DNA of 64,000 nt from Liopterus haemorrhoidalis. Its lineage: Eukaryota; Arthropoda; Insecta; Coleoptera; Dytiscidae. Positions 52,325 to 62,842 of this stretch are shown here, piece after piece. The position numbers were made by a program, and so were the translations under genes. The notes beneath the pieces are model-generated. The model ran no database searches and had not been told where the DNA came from. It saw nothing but the letters and a program-made list of their open reading frames with translations. The stretch's first letter is position 1; each line of letters begins with the position of its first letter. The stretch spans positions 28,284,356 through 28,348,355 of the forward strand of contig OZ020624.1 of assembly GCA_963971575.1 (NCBI GenBank), in the 5' to 3' direction.

Positions 52325-52591
52325 CAGTAGCGCACCCAGGGGAGGGGCCCGGGGGACCCCCCCCCAAGAAGGAAGAAAATAAAAATAAAAACACACAAAC
52401 ACACTAGAAAATTTTAAAAATAAAGGTGAGGACCTTTTGTTTTTTGGGTCGTCACTTGTGTTTTAGAAGTGAGGACCATTCTTTTTTTAGATCATCACAC
52501 TTGAAATTTAGAAGTGTGAATCTTATTCATAATTTAAATAATTTCGTCTACCGTCCCCCCCTCCCAACAAAAATTCTTGGGTGCGTCACTG
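52325..52591. mobile_element. hAT MITE
   Basis: 267 bp. The ends CAGTAGCGCACCCAGG / CTTGGGTGCGTCACTG are inverted with few mismatches. The 8-bp duplication aagtgatg is perfect (52317-52324, 52592-52599). Inside are two GTGAGGACC...(c/t)atcac direct repeats (52427, 52470) like those at 2701 and 12037. Confidence 0.9.
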
Positions 52592-52599
52592 AAGTGATG

Positions 52600-52790
52600 A
52601 CTTCCTTGTTCCTTGAAAACAGATTCTTGTTACGCATATATTTTTCTCCAAGCATTTCTAGAAGGGCTAACTGGTGGCCAGACCAATTTTGGGGGGGGGC
52701 AGGCCACTCCGGACTCCCCGCTAGCCCCGCCACAGTTTTAGACTTTACACCTCAGACAACACTCCTCTCTTTATTTGTCCCTAGTAAGAA
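52600..52790. repeat. Possible hAT terminus and spacer
   Basis: 'gggggggggcaggccactccgg' then CCCCGCTAGCCCCGCCAC at 52690-52734 resembles the GC-rich subterminal part of a hAT right end. No left partner was found. Confidence 0.35.
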
Positions 52791-52794
52791 GTTG

Positions 52795-52895
52795 AAATTT
52801 TGTACTGTTTTTTGGTCTCCTCAATACCTTGAATATAATACACGAATTGAAAATGTAAAAATACTTTTTTTTTTAATATTAAATTTTAGATTTTA
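52795..52895 (+). pseudogene. Jockey/CR1-like reverse transcriptase C-terminal scrap
   Basis: The frame contains FCTVFWSPQYLEYNTRIENV then KILFFLILNF, the 'LEY.S.VWSPQY...I..IE.VQ..F.R.L' block of Jockey/CR1-type proteins. Followed by 'tgtgaatctcaatct', as beside the fragment at 35400. Confidence 0.6.
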
Positions 52896-52899
52896 AATT

Positions 52900-53370
52900 G
52901 TGAATCTCAATCTTTCATCTTTAGAAAACCATAGACTCATACACTTTCTTAGGATTGAAAAAACATGTACAAACGATTTAACGGTCACTGGCTTGCTACA
53001 CCCTGTATAATATATCCCTTAAATCTCCTTAGTGGGACGTATAGGCGCCTTAGTTTATATCACTCTGATTTTACCCCAGTGAGAATGTATATGGAAATTC
53101 CAGTGACCGACTCGCTACTTCAGTTCTGATGAGAAGTCAAAGCGTAGTGTAAACACAATCTAACTCATCAACGGACGAATCCGGGAGCGAACAGTCAATA
53201 TTGGCATCCCATACACTCTCCACTACCCCCTAAAATTAGGGGGTAACATTACACCCGGAACGATTACATCGAGACAAAGAATTGCAAATATTTAAACAAA
53301 TTCAAACGGAAATATAAACTGGAAATTTTTATACGAAAAATATATATTCTAATTATCTTGGGTAGTAATG
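52900..53370. other. No gene recognised
   Basis: Contains cggtcactggc / ccagtgaccga phrases at 52981 and 53100, about 120 bp apart and roughly inverted. No element class assigned. Confidence 0.4.
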
Positions 53371-53375
53371 GTAAT

Positions 53376-53440
53376 CAGGGCTGTTACTAGTTTTTTCGGG
53401 CGCTGGGCAAGATTTTATAATTGCAACATTCTGTCAGGAA
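53376..53440. mobile_element. hAT-like left terminus
   Basis: CAGGGCTGTTACTAGTTTTT then 'tcgggcgctgggcaagattttataat' matches, inverted, the right end at 12348-12400. No partner end was found nearby. Confidence 0.6.
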
Positions 53441-53489
53441 AGTAGCGGGAATTGTTAAATAAATCACACAATTTTCATTTAATCATCAA

Positions 53490-53938
53490 AGTTTAATTTA
53501 TCGCCTTTAAAGTAGGCCCAATTTGATGCAACACACATTTTTCAGCATTTTTTCCAGTTTTCGAAACACCTTATATAGGCGCTTTCCGGTATAACCTTCA
53601 ACTCATTCCACGAATTTTCTTTTATGGCCTCGATCGACTCAAAACGGGTTCCACGTAGCTGCAATTTTAATTTCGGAAATAAAAATAAGTCACACGGGGC
53701 TAAATCTGGTGAATACGGTGGTTGCTCGATGGTATTTGTCCCGTTTTTGGCCTTTAATTCAGTCACAATTGCTGCTCTGTGCGATACTGCATTATCATTA
53801 TGTTAAATCAACGAATTGTTCACCAAAATAGACTCGTGAGAAAAGTTCAAATCACGTGAAATCTCTCTTAAGCTAAAACGCCGATTATCGAACACAATTT
53901 CCTTTACTTTTTCTATGTTTTCGTAGGTTGAAGCGGTC
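53490..53938 (-). pseudogene. mariner transposase remnant with internal deletion
   Basis: The minus strand reads ENIEKVKEIVFDNRRFSLRE, then ISRDLNFSHESIL near 53830-53930 (second helix-turn-helix). After a deletion it reads HNDNAVSHRAAIVTELKAKN (second Asp), EQPPYSPDLAPCDLFLFPKL (third Asp) and a C-terminus IRCFENWKKC at 53542. There is a stop at about 53803. A different mariner family from the copies at 37740 and 53940. Confidence 0.8.
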
Positions 53939-53939
53939 G

Positions 53940-54365
53940 CAAAAACTTAAAGAAAAACAGCCTAGATTGGTCAACAGGTCGACTTCTATCTTATTGCATG
54001 ATAACGCTAGACCACATACTGCACAAATGACTGTGGCAAAACTATAGGAATTGGAGTTGGAACTTCTTCATCATCATCCATACTCACCAGACCTAGCCCC
54101 TACCACTTCTTCCGCAATTTGGATAACTTTTTAATAGGAAAACAGTTTAATTCCGAAAATGCTGTAAAACTGGCCTTCCAGGAATTCATTGACTCTCGTC
54201 CGCCAGGATTTTATACCACCGGCCTGAACAACCTGCCGCTTAAATGGCAAAAGTGTATAGACAATATGGGTGCATACTTTGATGAATAAAATAATTCTTT
54301 ATATTTGTAAGTTATCAACCAAATTTGCCTTTTTTCCTACAAATTTCATCCTTAACGACCTAATA
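53940..54365 (+). pseudogene. mariner transposase, deletion copy 3
   Basis: 5'-truncated: begins at KLKEKQPRLVNRSTSILLHD right against the previous mariner. It contains DNARPHTAQMTVAKL, a stop in place of Gln (54049), and a deletion before the third Asp block (SPDLAPTTSSAI, frame lost). By eye about 4 differences per 100 bp from copy 1. Confidence 0.85.
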
Positions 54366-55120
54366 TTTGTTAGATAACTTTGAAACCATTAGAATAAGTA
54401 TAGAAATTTACACCTAGATCCTTTGCAAATGAAACTTGCGGGATAATATCATCGTGGAAATTATACTTATCATCAATACAAATTGAAGAGAGATATATTT
54501 CGATGCAGAACTGCATATTTCCTAACTAATCAAGTTTTCCATAATTGGAATACATTGCTATCAAAACACAGTGTGTGTGATGACAGTTAATTGCTTTAAA
54601 ATGTACGTATATCGAGTTCTTTTAAATCATCTGTATTTCTCTGGTAAACTAGGGACATTTCTAGTATTAGGTTACGTTAATCTTTGCTTAGCTTTGGATT
54701 TCTGCTGTCAATCTTATGTCAGACATCAACTGAAAGTCATCAATCAAAATTTCTTCATTTTCAAAGCTATCAGACTGTATTTCAAACCAAAATCGATAAC
54801 CGAAAAGATGTTATTTCAAATTATATCAATTCATTTTATAGTATCTTTACCTGATGAATTTGAGTTTGATTTTAACAGTTTAATCAGACGGTTTTACTTT
54901 TTTATAATTTTTAATTCGGTAGGAAATTGTACGAGTTTCAGACAGCAATGAAAACAACTATTAAGTTGGAGGAAAAGTTCTGTCATATTTTAAATAAACA
55001 ACTGATTTTGCTTGTAAATAAAAGACACGTGTGGCTTCTGAGTCATGGGGATATTTTTATATCTGTTGTTGAACATAAAAAGAATTGTTTCAAGATCTTA
55101 CCAATCAGTATCTTACCATA
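54366..55120. other. No gene recognised
   Basis: A plus-strand frame at 54571-54951 and others on both strands have no recognisable motif or splice context. Confidence 0.45.
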
Positions 55121-55121
55121 T

Positions 55122-56217
55122 TTAGGGTGAGCATGATGTCAGTAAATAAAGTGCATTTAAAACATGTTGTATGAGTTCAAAAGAGGAAGCAATGCATCGG
55201 TTGCATGTGAAAACTTATATGGAGTATTTGGAAGAGATGTTGTAAATGTTCGTACTTGCCAAAGATGGTTTACAAAATTTCGTTCCGGAGATCTGAGCCT
55301 TAAATAAGATACTCGATCTGGAAGACCATCGAAGATCGTTAATAATATTTTGCGGTCCATGTTGGAGCAAATTCCACACCTTACAACTAGATAAATTGCA
55401 AAAGAGTTCGGCATCCATCATAGAACTGCTGGTGGCATTAAATCTCTTGGTTTTGTCTTAAAGCAAAGCATTTAGGTCCCCCATGAATTGACCCAAAAGA
55501 ATTTATCAGATCGTGTAAGAATATACTCATCAAATCTCATTAGACACAAGGTGGAGCCATTTCTGGACAGGGTGATTACTGGAGATGAAAAGTGGATTCT
55601 TTACGAGAATATTAAGAGAAGAAAAGCTTACTGCAAACCTGGAACATCGTCAGCAACTCTTGCAAAACCAAATATTCATAAAAAAAAGTAATGCTCTGTT
55701 TGTGGTGGGATAGTAAAGGTCCAGTGTATTACGAGCTGCTAAAACAAGGGCAAACTGTCACTGCGAATCTGTACTGCAACCAACTCGATAAATTGCAAGC
55801 AGCTATCAAGCAAAGAAACCCAGTATTAGCGTCCAGAAAAAGAATCGTGTTCCATAACGCTAGACCGCATACCGCAATGGTGATACAAGAAAAACTTGCG
55901 TTTGGATGGGAAGTTCTTAGTCACCCACCATATCCACCTGATTTCACCACAAGATTACTACCTATTTAGATCTCTGCATAATTGTCTAACGGGAAAAAAA
56001 TTTAATTCTTTCGAAAGTGTTTCTATGGCAGTTGCTTACTATTTTCATTCCAAGGACGAGTACTTTTACAGAAGAGGAATTGGCAGGTTACCTGAAAGAA
56101 GGCAACAAGTTGTTACAAATAATGGAAATTATATCATTGAAAAATATTATATATTTACTTATTTAAATATCTTAAAATATTTTTATTTAAATACGACAGA
56201 ACTTTCTCTACAACCTA
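55122..56217 (+). mobile_element. Nearly full-length mariner (mellifera-like)
   Basis: The left end TTTAGGGTGAGCATGATG and right end CTCTACAACCTAATA are weakly inverted, with TA-like flanks. The length (about 1.1 kb) and a continuous, though broken, transposase show this is the most complete DD34D copy in the window. Confidence 0.65.
55164..56150 (+). pseudogene. mariner transposase, near full length, several breaks
   Basis: It starts MLYEFKRGSNASVACENLYG. Helix-turn-helix VVNVRTCQRWFTKFRSGDLS, a stop at 55305, GRPSKIVNNILRS, IAKEFGIHHRTAG, then VITGDEKWILYENIKRRKAY (first Asp), a frameshift after NIHKKK at 55689, WWDSKGPVYYELLKQGQTVT, HNARPHTAMVIQEKLAFGWE (the second catalytic Asp position reads His: FHNARPH, usual HDNARPH) and, after another shift at about 55945, SPQDYYLFRSLHNCLTGKKF (third Asp). 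The C-terminus is YRRGIGRLPERRQQVVTNNG. Confidence 0.85.
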
Positions 56218-56284
56218 ATAGATCAGTTGACAAGTTTCGAATTACACAGGTGTTCAACTTTGCTACCGCCTTTTTTTTATAAAT

Positions 56285-57075
56285 TCGAAGATTTATTGTA
56301 AAATTGCTTGTTGAGTCACTCCCAATGATCGTGCCAATTCTTAATTTTGACATGAGTCTTCATCAAGTAATGCCTCCAATTCTGCATATTCGAAAACCTT
56401 CTTTCTTCCACCGCTATGCCGGTCTTCGACTTGAAAATCTCCGTTTTTGAAGCAATGAAATTAGAGATGGGAATTTCGGCTCAGTTTACGGAACCGGATC
56501 AGTGAAGGTCTTTCAGTTTGTTGAGCCGGCTCATTGATCCGGCTAAGTAAACATGTTCGCGAGACACAGGTCGGTCAGTTGTTGGTCGTTCGTTCAATAC
56601 GGCTGTTGGTTTACAATATGTAGGTAATTTACAATATGTACTTAATATTTTTATATAATATTTATTAGAAAAAGCCTATTAGTTTCAAATACTGCCCTAC
56701 AAATTGATGACAAAATATACGCCGAGTACTCGCGAAGTTCAACATGACATCGATCCAGACCCGGATCACTCCAGTCACTGTTCCCGATCGCCCGGTCAAT
56801 CGTAACCTTGAAAATATGCAGTGAGCCGTGAGTCGGCTCATTTCAATTTGGTGAACCGTGCACTTCGGTCAGTGTACTGAACCGGCTCAGTGAGCTGTTT
56901 CGTTCATGAACGACCCATCTCTAGTTGAAACCACTTACGCCACGTTCTTTCACTAATAGCGGCCTCACCATAAGTATTTGAAAGAATTCGATGAGCCTCA
57001 GCAGCAGATTTCTTCATATTGAAGCAGAAAATTAAAACCACCCGCAACTGACGAGAATTTGGCATACATTTGTCC
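56285..57075 (-). pseudogene. mariner N-terminal fragment split by a hAT MITE
   Basis: Minus strand from 57075: MPNSRQLRVVLIFCFNMKKS, AAEAHRILSNTYGEAAISER, TWRKWFQ, then the MITE (56923-56462). It resumes KNGDFQVEDRHSGGRKKVFE, ALLDEDSCQN, stop, ELARSLGVTQQAIL. These are both helix-turn-helix units of an irritans mariner. The catalytic domain is missing beyond 56285. Confidence 0.8.
56462..56923. mobile_element. hAT MITE inside the mariner fragment
   Basis: 462 bp. TAGAGATGGG / CCCATCTCTA termini. The host frame shows the insertion lies in WFQ-RFKNGD, with an 8-bp duplication now diverged to 5 of 8 matches (aatgaaat 56454-56461, gttgaaac 56924-56931). Internal GAGCCGGCTCA-type repeats are on both strands. 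Confidence 0.85.
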
Positions 57076-57079
57076 GAGG

Positions 57080-57478
57080 CTGTATATTTCTAAAAACTGT
57101 AGCAGCAAACTGTTTAAGTAAGTCTTTCCGTAAATGAAATTGCGTACTTCCACCTACAAATGGTGGGATTAAATCGTATTGAATTCAACAGTTCTGTTTT
57201 AGGGGGTACGTAGACAGGGGCGGTGATTTAATGAGAGGTTTAATGCAGATTAAATCAGACTCCCGGGATCTAATTACCAAGCGTTACAATGAACGCCACT
57301 TCAAATCTCAAATGCATAAAATAGAATGCAGATGAAGTAGAATCATCATCGAGGATTACAGAGTTAAACAATGGGATATTTAGTGAAAATATTCAAATGG
57401 AAGGGGTAAATTCTATTTAAAATAATTATAGGCTATTCCAAATCTTTAAGAAGAACCAAATGAAATTTTAATTTTCTT
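57080..57478. other. No gene recognised
   Basis: No coding frame, element ends or RNA motif recognised. Confidence 0.5.
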
Positions 57479-57480
57479 AA

Positions 57481-57640
57481 ACCGGCCTTGGTAGCGTAGA
57501 CGTAGCGCTTCTACTTCACGAGCCAAAGGTCTCAGATTCGAATCCCGATCAGAGCATGGATTTTTGTGAGACACAATGTAATTAGGGTATTTAATATTGT
57601 TCTGTGGTTTTTGAGAAGAAAAAAAAAAAAAAAGAAAAGT
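57481..57640 (+). mobile_element. tRNA-derived SINE copy 3
   Basis: Head GGCCTTGGTAGCGTAGACGT, B box AGATTCGAATCCC at about 57532, body 'gtgagacacaatgtaatt' and A-rich tail (57618-57634). The head resembles the copies at 15211/15510, but the body differs, so it may be a sister family. Confidence 0.75.
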
Positions 57641-57807
57641 TGGAATAGAAAAAAAGAAAAGAGCTAATTTTTTAATGTTTAAAGTTAATACTAAAAAAAA
57701 TTTTCAAAAGCTTCAATCACACTTTGAAAGTTACTAGAATTCAAAATCTAGTTCCGTATAAACCAAGGAAACAGGCGTATTTAAAAATCAAATTTACTTT
57801 GCTCGCC

Positions 57808-58335
57808 ATTTGTTAGTTAGTTAGTTAGTTAGTTAAAATTGTTGGCGCACAGCAACATAGGCTATTTGCGCCTAACGCAGCCCATTTAAATGACTAGACT
57901 ATATATTAAAACAATATATTAGACAATAAATAAATAAATAAAATCAATAAAATTACACATACTCAATAAAAGAAATCTTGCACTGACAAACACAAATAAA
58001 TAATAGTAGTATAAAAAGTCTGTTCGAAAATTTGAACAGACTCAGGGTGATGATAAGAGACTGTAAAGAGGCCAATTACCATCGAATATCAGTCAATAAC
58101 TAGAAACACATTAAAATAAGGTGCAAGACTTCCCACATAAAACAATAAGTTCGATTCTCTCAGGAAGAGTATCAGCCTGTCCATGAGCACCCTGTCGTCA
58201 CCTAAAGCAACTGAATGGTCATAGCACAGGCCTAACCTCTCCCTGATATCCTCGAACTGTATTGCTCGCCATTTGAACCAGCATTCATATAACACTAGAG
58301 GAAAAGATTGTTTCAGAACTCCAGCAAACATGCTG
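57808..58335 (-). mobile_element. LINE 3' end with (AACT)n tail
   Basis: The minus-strand frame (58331-58089) reads KQSFPLVLYECWFKWRAIQF, RERLGLCYDHSVALG, MDRLILFLRESNLL: 'H.L.EC..W...R..LG......L..FL..T.L' is the C-terminus seen in many LINE proteins just before the 3' untranslated region. Then come ~230 bp of 3' sequence ending GCGCCAACAATTTTAACT and five AACT repeats (57808-57832). The clade was not determined. Confidence 0.55.
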
Positions 58336-58339
58336 GAAC

Positions 58340-58490
58340 TGACATAAAAATAACCAAAAACTATTGGTATTAAATTATTTAATTCACTGCCATTCCATGC
58401 CAGAAATGAAACGCAGTTTGCTGTGTTTAAGCGGAAGATTAAGGTATTTCTTATAGAGCATTGTGTATACTCAATGATTGAATTCTTGAA
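58340..58490. other. No gene recognised
   Basis: Short spacer before the repeat block. Confidence 0.4.
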
Positions 58491-58494
58491 ATAT

Positions 58495-59475
58495 TGTAAG
58501 GACTGGTGTAGTCATGCCATTTACATTACTTGTGAAAATTGTGAAATAAAAAAAATCACAACTCAAAAATGGTTAGAGATAGCGACCTGCGGTTAAAATT
58601 TTTGGATTTCTCGTAGTTTATTTAGTCTAGAAAAAAATTGAGGTCTTATTTGTTTTGCGTACTTTAAAATGATGACAAATTTTAATATAGCGTGATTTGT
58701 AGAAATTTTCATCTTTGCATGGACGTATCTCAAAAACGAAATGAGATAAAGACCTGCGGTTGAAATTTTTGAAATCTTGAGGTCCTTATTGACTTGTAAC
58801 AATATTTTGAAACAAAAAAAATTTTTGAAAATTTTTCATTTTTTTTTCAAGCTTTTGAAAATTTTGATAAATCCTAACTAAAAAATGGTTAGGGATAGAA
58901 TTCTGCGGTTTGAATTTTTAAAATTCCCGTAAATTGTTTAGTCTATAAAAAAAATTGGGCTCTAATAAACCAGTTATTAAGTTTTGTATGGGCAGTAATC
59001 CAAAACCCTTGAAAATGGCCAAAAATCGAAAAAAACGTAAGGGGTAGACCTTAAAAAAATCGTGATTTTCAAGCAAAAAAAATTTGTCTCCGATTTTATT
59101 GAAAATTGGTACAAATATGTATTTTTGGTCAAAGATCAAGAAAAATGGGTCCATTGTGAATTTTGGGCAAAAGTTACGGAATTATAGGCAAAAAACTGAC
59201 CCAAATCTGCTCTAACTCAAAAACTAGGACAGTATGAATTTTTTAGATATTTTTCTCGTAATCCTCACCCTAAAAATAGGACAAAAAAATATTTTGACTT
59301 AAATCGGAGTCAAAAAAATTTTGACCAAAAATTTCAAGATTTTTTTTTTCTTAAATTTTATTGAAAATGGGTATACTTATACATTTTGGGCCTTAGATCA
59401 CAAATATATGTTCACTTTTGTGTTACGATCTAAAATTTTGACATTTGCGGCAAAAAAAGACAGACCACAAAAAGG
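58495..59475 (-). repeat. Repeat block B: inverted partner of block A
   Basis: The reverse complement matches 10745-11700 along its whole length. It has three tandem units with 'acctgcggtt.aaatttt' at about 58588, 58750 and 58900 (spacing 150-163 bp). It is non-coding. Confidence 0.8.
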
Positions 59476-60120
59476 CAGACATGTTACCCTGTTCTCTTTT
59501 TAACAATGTTCTAGTTGTTTTTGCATAAATTCGGGTTTCCAACCTTAAGCTAATTTCTGTCTTCCAAAGTCTATTAAAACATTGTCTTTAATGTACCGCT
59601 ATGTTCTTCATCAATAGACAGTATCCGTTTTTTTCTTTTCGAACTTTGAGTATTTTTTTTTACTTTACTCCAGAGAGAGTATTTGAGATATGCAAAAGCG
59701 AACTTTGGACGCAAGACTAATGGATTTAGTAATTAGTTAGAGTGACTTAAATCGGCCTTAACTCAAAAACTAGGTAAGCTTGACACATACTTGGCAAAAA
59801 TCCAAGAAAAAAAATTTTTTCAAAAATAAAATTTTGTTTGTTGATGCACGGCATTAATAGGTTTCATTTGGTGTCACTCAAAATTTTGAAAAAAATATAT
59901 ATTTTTTTATCAAAGACATAATTTTTTATATTTATATCGGGATGTGTTTTTTTGAACTCTCAGTTTTTTTCCTATATGTGGGTCAAAGAGTTGTATAAGC
60001 ATACCAAATTTCAACATTCTATGTTAAGCTGTTTGGCTACAATTTCTACCGTACAGACAGACACATGAGTGACGTTATAAGGGTTTTTAGTGGTCATACC
60101 TACAAAACCCTAAAAACCGT
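59476..60120 (+). repeat. Dispersed repeat, continuing from block B
   Basis: 59740-60110 shares blocks with 6390-6860 (inverted) and 12405-12525: 'gcataccaaatttcaac', 'ggctacaattt', 'gacagacacatgagtgacg' and 'cctacaaaaccct'. It joins block B at about 59470, suggesting both belong to one larger element. Confidence 0.6.
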
Positions 60121-60700
60121 ACGTATTACGGCTTCTCCAACTAGTTTGAAATAAAATCACAGAAAAATTCTTCCTGTAAGACATTGTCTTTTCTAATATC
60201 ATCGATCTGAAATCAATTTAAAAGTTTATCCTTGACGCAAACTTGGTAATATTTCTAAGTTGGTAAGGTTCGAGCTTTCAAGGTAGCGTCAGGTAAGGTT
60301 TGTAGCGCTTTTAGTAGGCGGGGCATTTTATTCAATACCGCCCACCAAAGTAAACCCCCCCTCAGGCGATGCCACCCACGTTACTCTTGTCAAAATCTGG
60401 CTGCATCCAACATGATATTAGTTTATTTTATTTGGCCATGAGCAGAATTATTGATTTTAACTGTTTTTATAAAAAAACTTTAACATACCCACTGAATCTA
60501 AAATTAAACATTTTAATTTTATCCCACTCAACATGAAAAAATGTAAAAAAGTTATATGAAGTGTTAATTTTCACACATTTTAGGGTTTCGTAGGTACTTA
60601 ATAAGTGAAAGAACCTACAAGATGTTTTATTTTGTAATACGTAACTAGATCTGATGATTTTGTGGTGTAAACGAATTTTGACGTACCCATGTGAACTAAA
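60121..60700. repeat. Spacer with a dispersed end motif
   Basis: 60560-60612: GTGTTAATTTTCACACATTT then tagggtttcgtaggtacttaataagtg, another copy of the window-wide motif. A hAT-like 'taccgcccaccaaa' phrase lies at 60336. No gene. Confidence 0.55.
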
Positions 60701-60704
60701 ATTA

Positions 60705-61500
60705 GGTATGTGAATTAATTCGGTCCGTTATTTTGTTCCAGAAAAGACTTTATTGCGAAAAACACATGAAAAAATACACTATTCAAAGTATTTGCCATTG
60801 CTTGCTATTATTTTTTTCCCCATCTGTCTAGCAGTTGTTGTATTCCATGATGGAAAAACGACTCGTCCTTCGAAGTGATCCATTCATTGAGCTCTATTTC
60901 TTCATAATTGTTCAAGTGCTGGCCCGAAAGCTCGTGTGCCATGGATCCGAACAAGTGATAATCTGATGGAGCAATGTCTGGTGAATACGGCGTGTGAGGT
61001 AAAATGTCCCAGCCAGGTGCTTCCAAGGTGGCCTTCACAATATTTTCAACATGTGGTCTAGCATTATCATGCTGGAGGATCACTTTGTCGTGTCTCTTTA
61101 CATATTCCGGCCGCTTATTCTTCAATGCGTTGCTTAAACGGAGCTATTGTTGTTGGTAAACTTCGGCAGTGATGGTTTGGCTCTGCTTTAATAACTCATG
61201 ATACACTACACCCTTCTGGTCCCATCTTATACAGAGCATTACTTTCTTGCCGTGAATATTCCGCTGTAGTCTCGATGCGGATGGTTTACTTGGGTCGAAA
61301 ATGGATTTTCTTCGTTTGGGATTATCGAAATATATCCACTTATCGTCTCCAGTCACAATACGATGCAAAAAACCTTTTTTTTTTTGCCTGGGAAGCAAGA
61401 TTTTAGACATGGTTTTGCGCCTCTCGATGTCTCTTTCTTTCAGTTCGTACGGCACCCATCATCCTTTTTTGTAAATCTTTTCCATGGCTGCCAAACGCAC
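60705..61500 (-). pseudogene. irritans-like mariner transposase
   Basis: Minus strand: AAMEKIYKKG, stop, WVPYELKERDIERRKTMSKI, GFLHRIVTGDDKWIYFDNPK (first Asp), VMLCIRWDQKGVVYHELLKQ, a stop or shift at about 61143, then KVILQHDNARPHVENIVKAT (second Asp), HTPYSPDIAPSDYHLFGSMA (third Asp, 34 residues on), ITSKDESFFHHGIQQLLDRW and a stop at 60808. All three Asp residues are present, but the N-terminal helix-turn-helix units are largely missing and the frame is broken. The left terminus may be near 60705 (ttaggtatgtgaattaattcggtcc). Confidence 0.85.
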
Positions 61501-62083
61501 AGAAATTGTTCAACATTCAACAATTGCGCGAGATTAATTTAGCATAGAATTTGCAATGTGAATGAACTTTCTCCACGATCACTGTAGAATTTACCAATTC
61601 TAAAACCAATTTTAACTACAAAAAGTTAATATTCTAATACAAGAGTTGGAATATCATTCTAAAGCACTTATCTTCTTATGCATTTTGCGTGTATTTCATT
61701 CCATCACTTGTTATGGAATGACTATCGCATGCGTGTTGTCATTTGTTTTTGTAGGGTTACATTAAAATATATGCAATGTTTACATTAAATAAATGCAACA
61801 TAACTTCCTAAAAAGTACTAAAAAAGGGGCCGATGTGCGGCAAATTAAATTAAAATTAAACAAATAATAATTAAAAAAATAAGTTTAATTGATTTATTCA
61901 TTTGTTATGTAATATAAATTATTTGTTAAGATAAAATGTTTGTTAAAATAATTTTTTCTTTTGTTTCTATTTGGTTGGAAGAGAAAATTCGATGCTCGTG
62001 GTATTTTGTATGTTCCACTCGCATCGAATTTTCTCATTCCAACCTTGTTACAGAATATACTATTCCGTTCCTTAATTTACGTA
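61501..62083. repeat. AT-rich spacer with a hairpin
   Basis: 61973-62001 (ggttggaagagaaaattcga...) and 62015-62044 (...tcgaattttctcattccaacc) form a ~29-bp imperfect hairpin with a 13-bp loop. No gene otherwise. Confidence 0.6.
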
Positions 62084-62087
62084 TTAA

Positions 62088-62601
62088 CCCTTTACTGCAT
62101 GAATTTTTATTTTTGGCTGAAATAATTCATGAGCATTAGGAATTGGTTCTTATTGATAGAAAAATTAATTAAAAAAATATATTTAAAATATTAATTATTA
62201 TTTTTATGAAAAAATAATAGTTAAAATAATAATTTAGGGTTTACATGGAACATTATGATTCTACATTATGTTACAAAAGAAAATGATTCCGTATTATTTG
62301 CTCGTCAATTGCTAGGTGTTCTTCATTAGGGATTAAAAGCAGTCGCCTTCGACTTTTTGAAAGAAAAGGTCGTATCTTCTAGTTGTCCTTTCTCAATAAA
62401 TTCAGAGTTATCCTTAAAGCGCAAATTCCACTTGATATCCTCAAATCTATTGCAGCCCATTACTTGAGATACTGCAGTATCCATTGCTATGTATGTGGCA
62501 TATATGAACATTCATGAAGTAACGTTCTGATTCAGTTTTAAAAGTAAAATAAAAAATTAAAATCAGAATGTGCCATGCATGGCACACTATGCGGTAAAGG
62601 G
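62088..62601 (-). mobile_element. piggyBac-type element, deletion copy
   Basis: 514 bp between TTAA at 62084-62087 and 62602-62605. The ends CCCTTTACTGCAT / ATGCGGTAAAGGG are inverted with one mismatch. TTAA targets and CCCTTT ends are diagnostic of piggyBac. A perfect palindrome GTGCCATGCATGGCAC lies near the right end (62570-62585). Confidence 0.9.
62326..62511 (-). pseudogene. piggyBac transposase fragment
   Basis: Reads MDTAVSQVMGCNRFEDIKWN, then LRFKDNSEF. The 'vM..NRFe.I...LHF.DN' block is the start of the catalytic (DDE_Tnp_1_7) domain of piggyBac transposases. The preceding N-terminus and all catalytic Asp residues downstream of this block are missing. Confidence 0.8.
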
Positions 62602-62605
62602 TTAA

Positions 62606-62815
62606 GAGTTTTCTTTTGATACCACAAAATAGCCTTAGTAATTAAGTTGCCGTTTTGGATCATAAAACGCTCCATAACAATTTGGACTATGATGAAATAG
62701 TAATTTTTCAGGTGCTGAAACATCATTGGACATTACCTCCAAAACCAGTTTTGAACACAAATTTCCTGGAATATTAGCAGATTAAAACACAACAACACAA
62801 AATAAAAACATAAGT
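62606..62815. other. Spacer between piggyBac and the LRR gene
   Basis: Likely the region just beyond the 3' end of the LRR gene. A minus-strand frame here has no convincing family signature. Confidence 0.4.
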
Positions 62816-62816
62816 A

Positions 62817-62822
62817 TTTATT
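62817..62822 (-). terminator. Polyadenylation signal of the LRR gene
   Basis: AATAAA on the minus strand, about 20 bp after the stop codon at 62843-62845. The close spacing implies a very short 3' untranslated region, unless further signals downstream are used. Confidence 0.5.
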
Positions 62823-62842
62823 AATTACAAAAAAAAAAAAAC

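Noticed and set aside
54571..54951. 126-codon hydrophobic frame as a membrane protein gene
   Set aside because: AT-rich hydrophobic frames of this size are common here; no splice context, and composition does not differ from the surroundings.
62606..62760. Minus-strand frame next to piggyBac as a second piggyBac transposase piece
   Set aside because: A few residues could be matched to the catalytic region, but the order relative to 62326-62511 would be reversed and the match is too weak.
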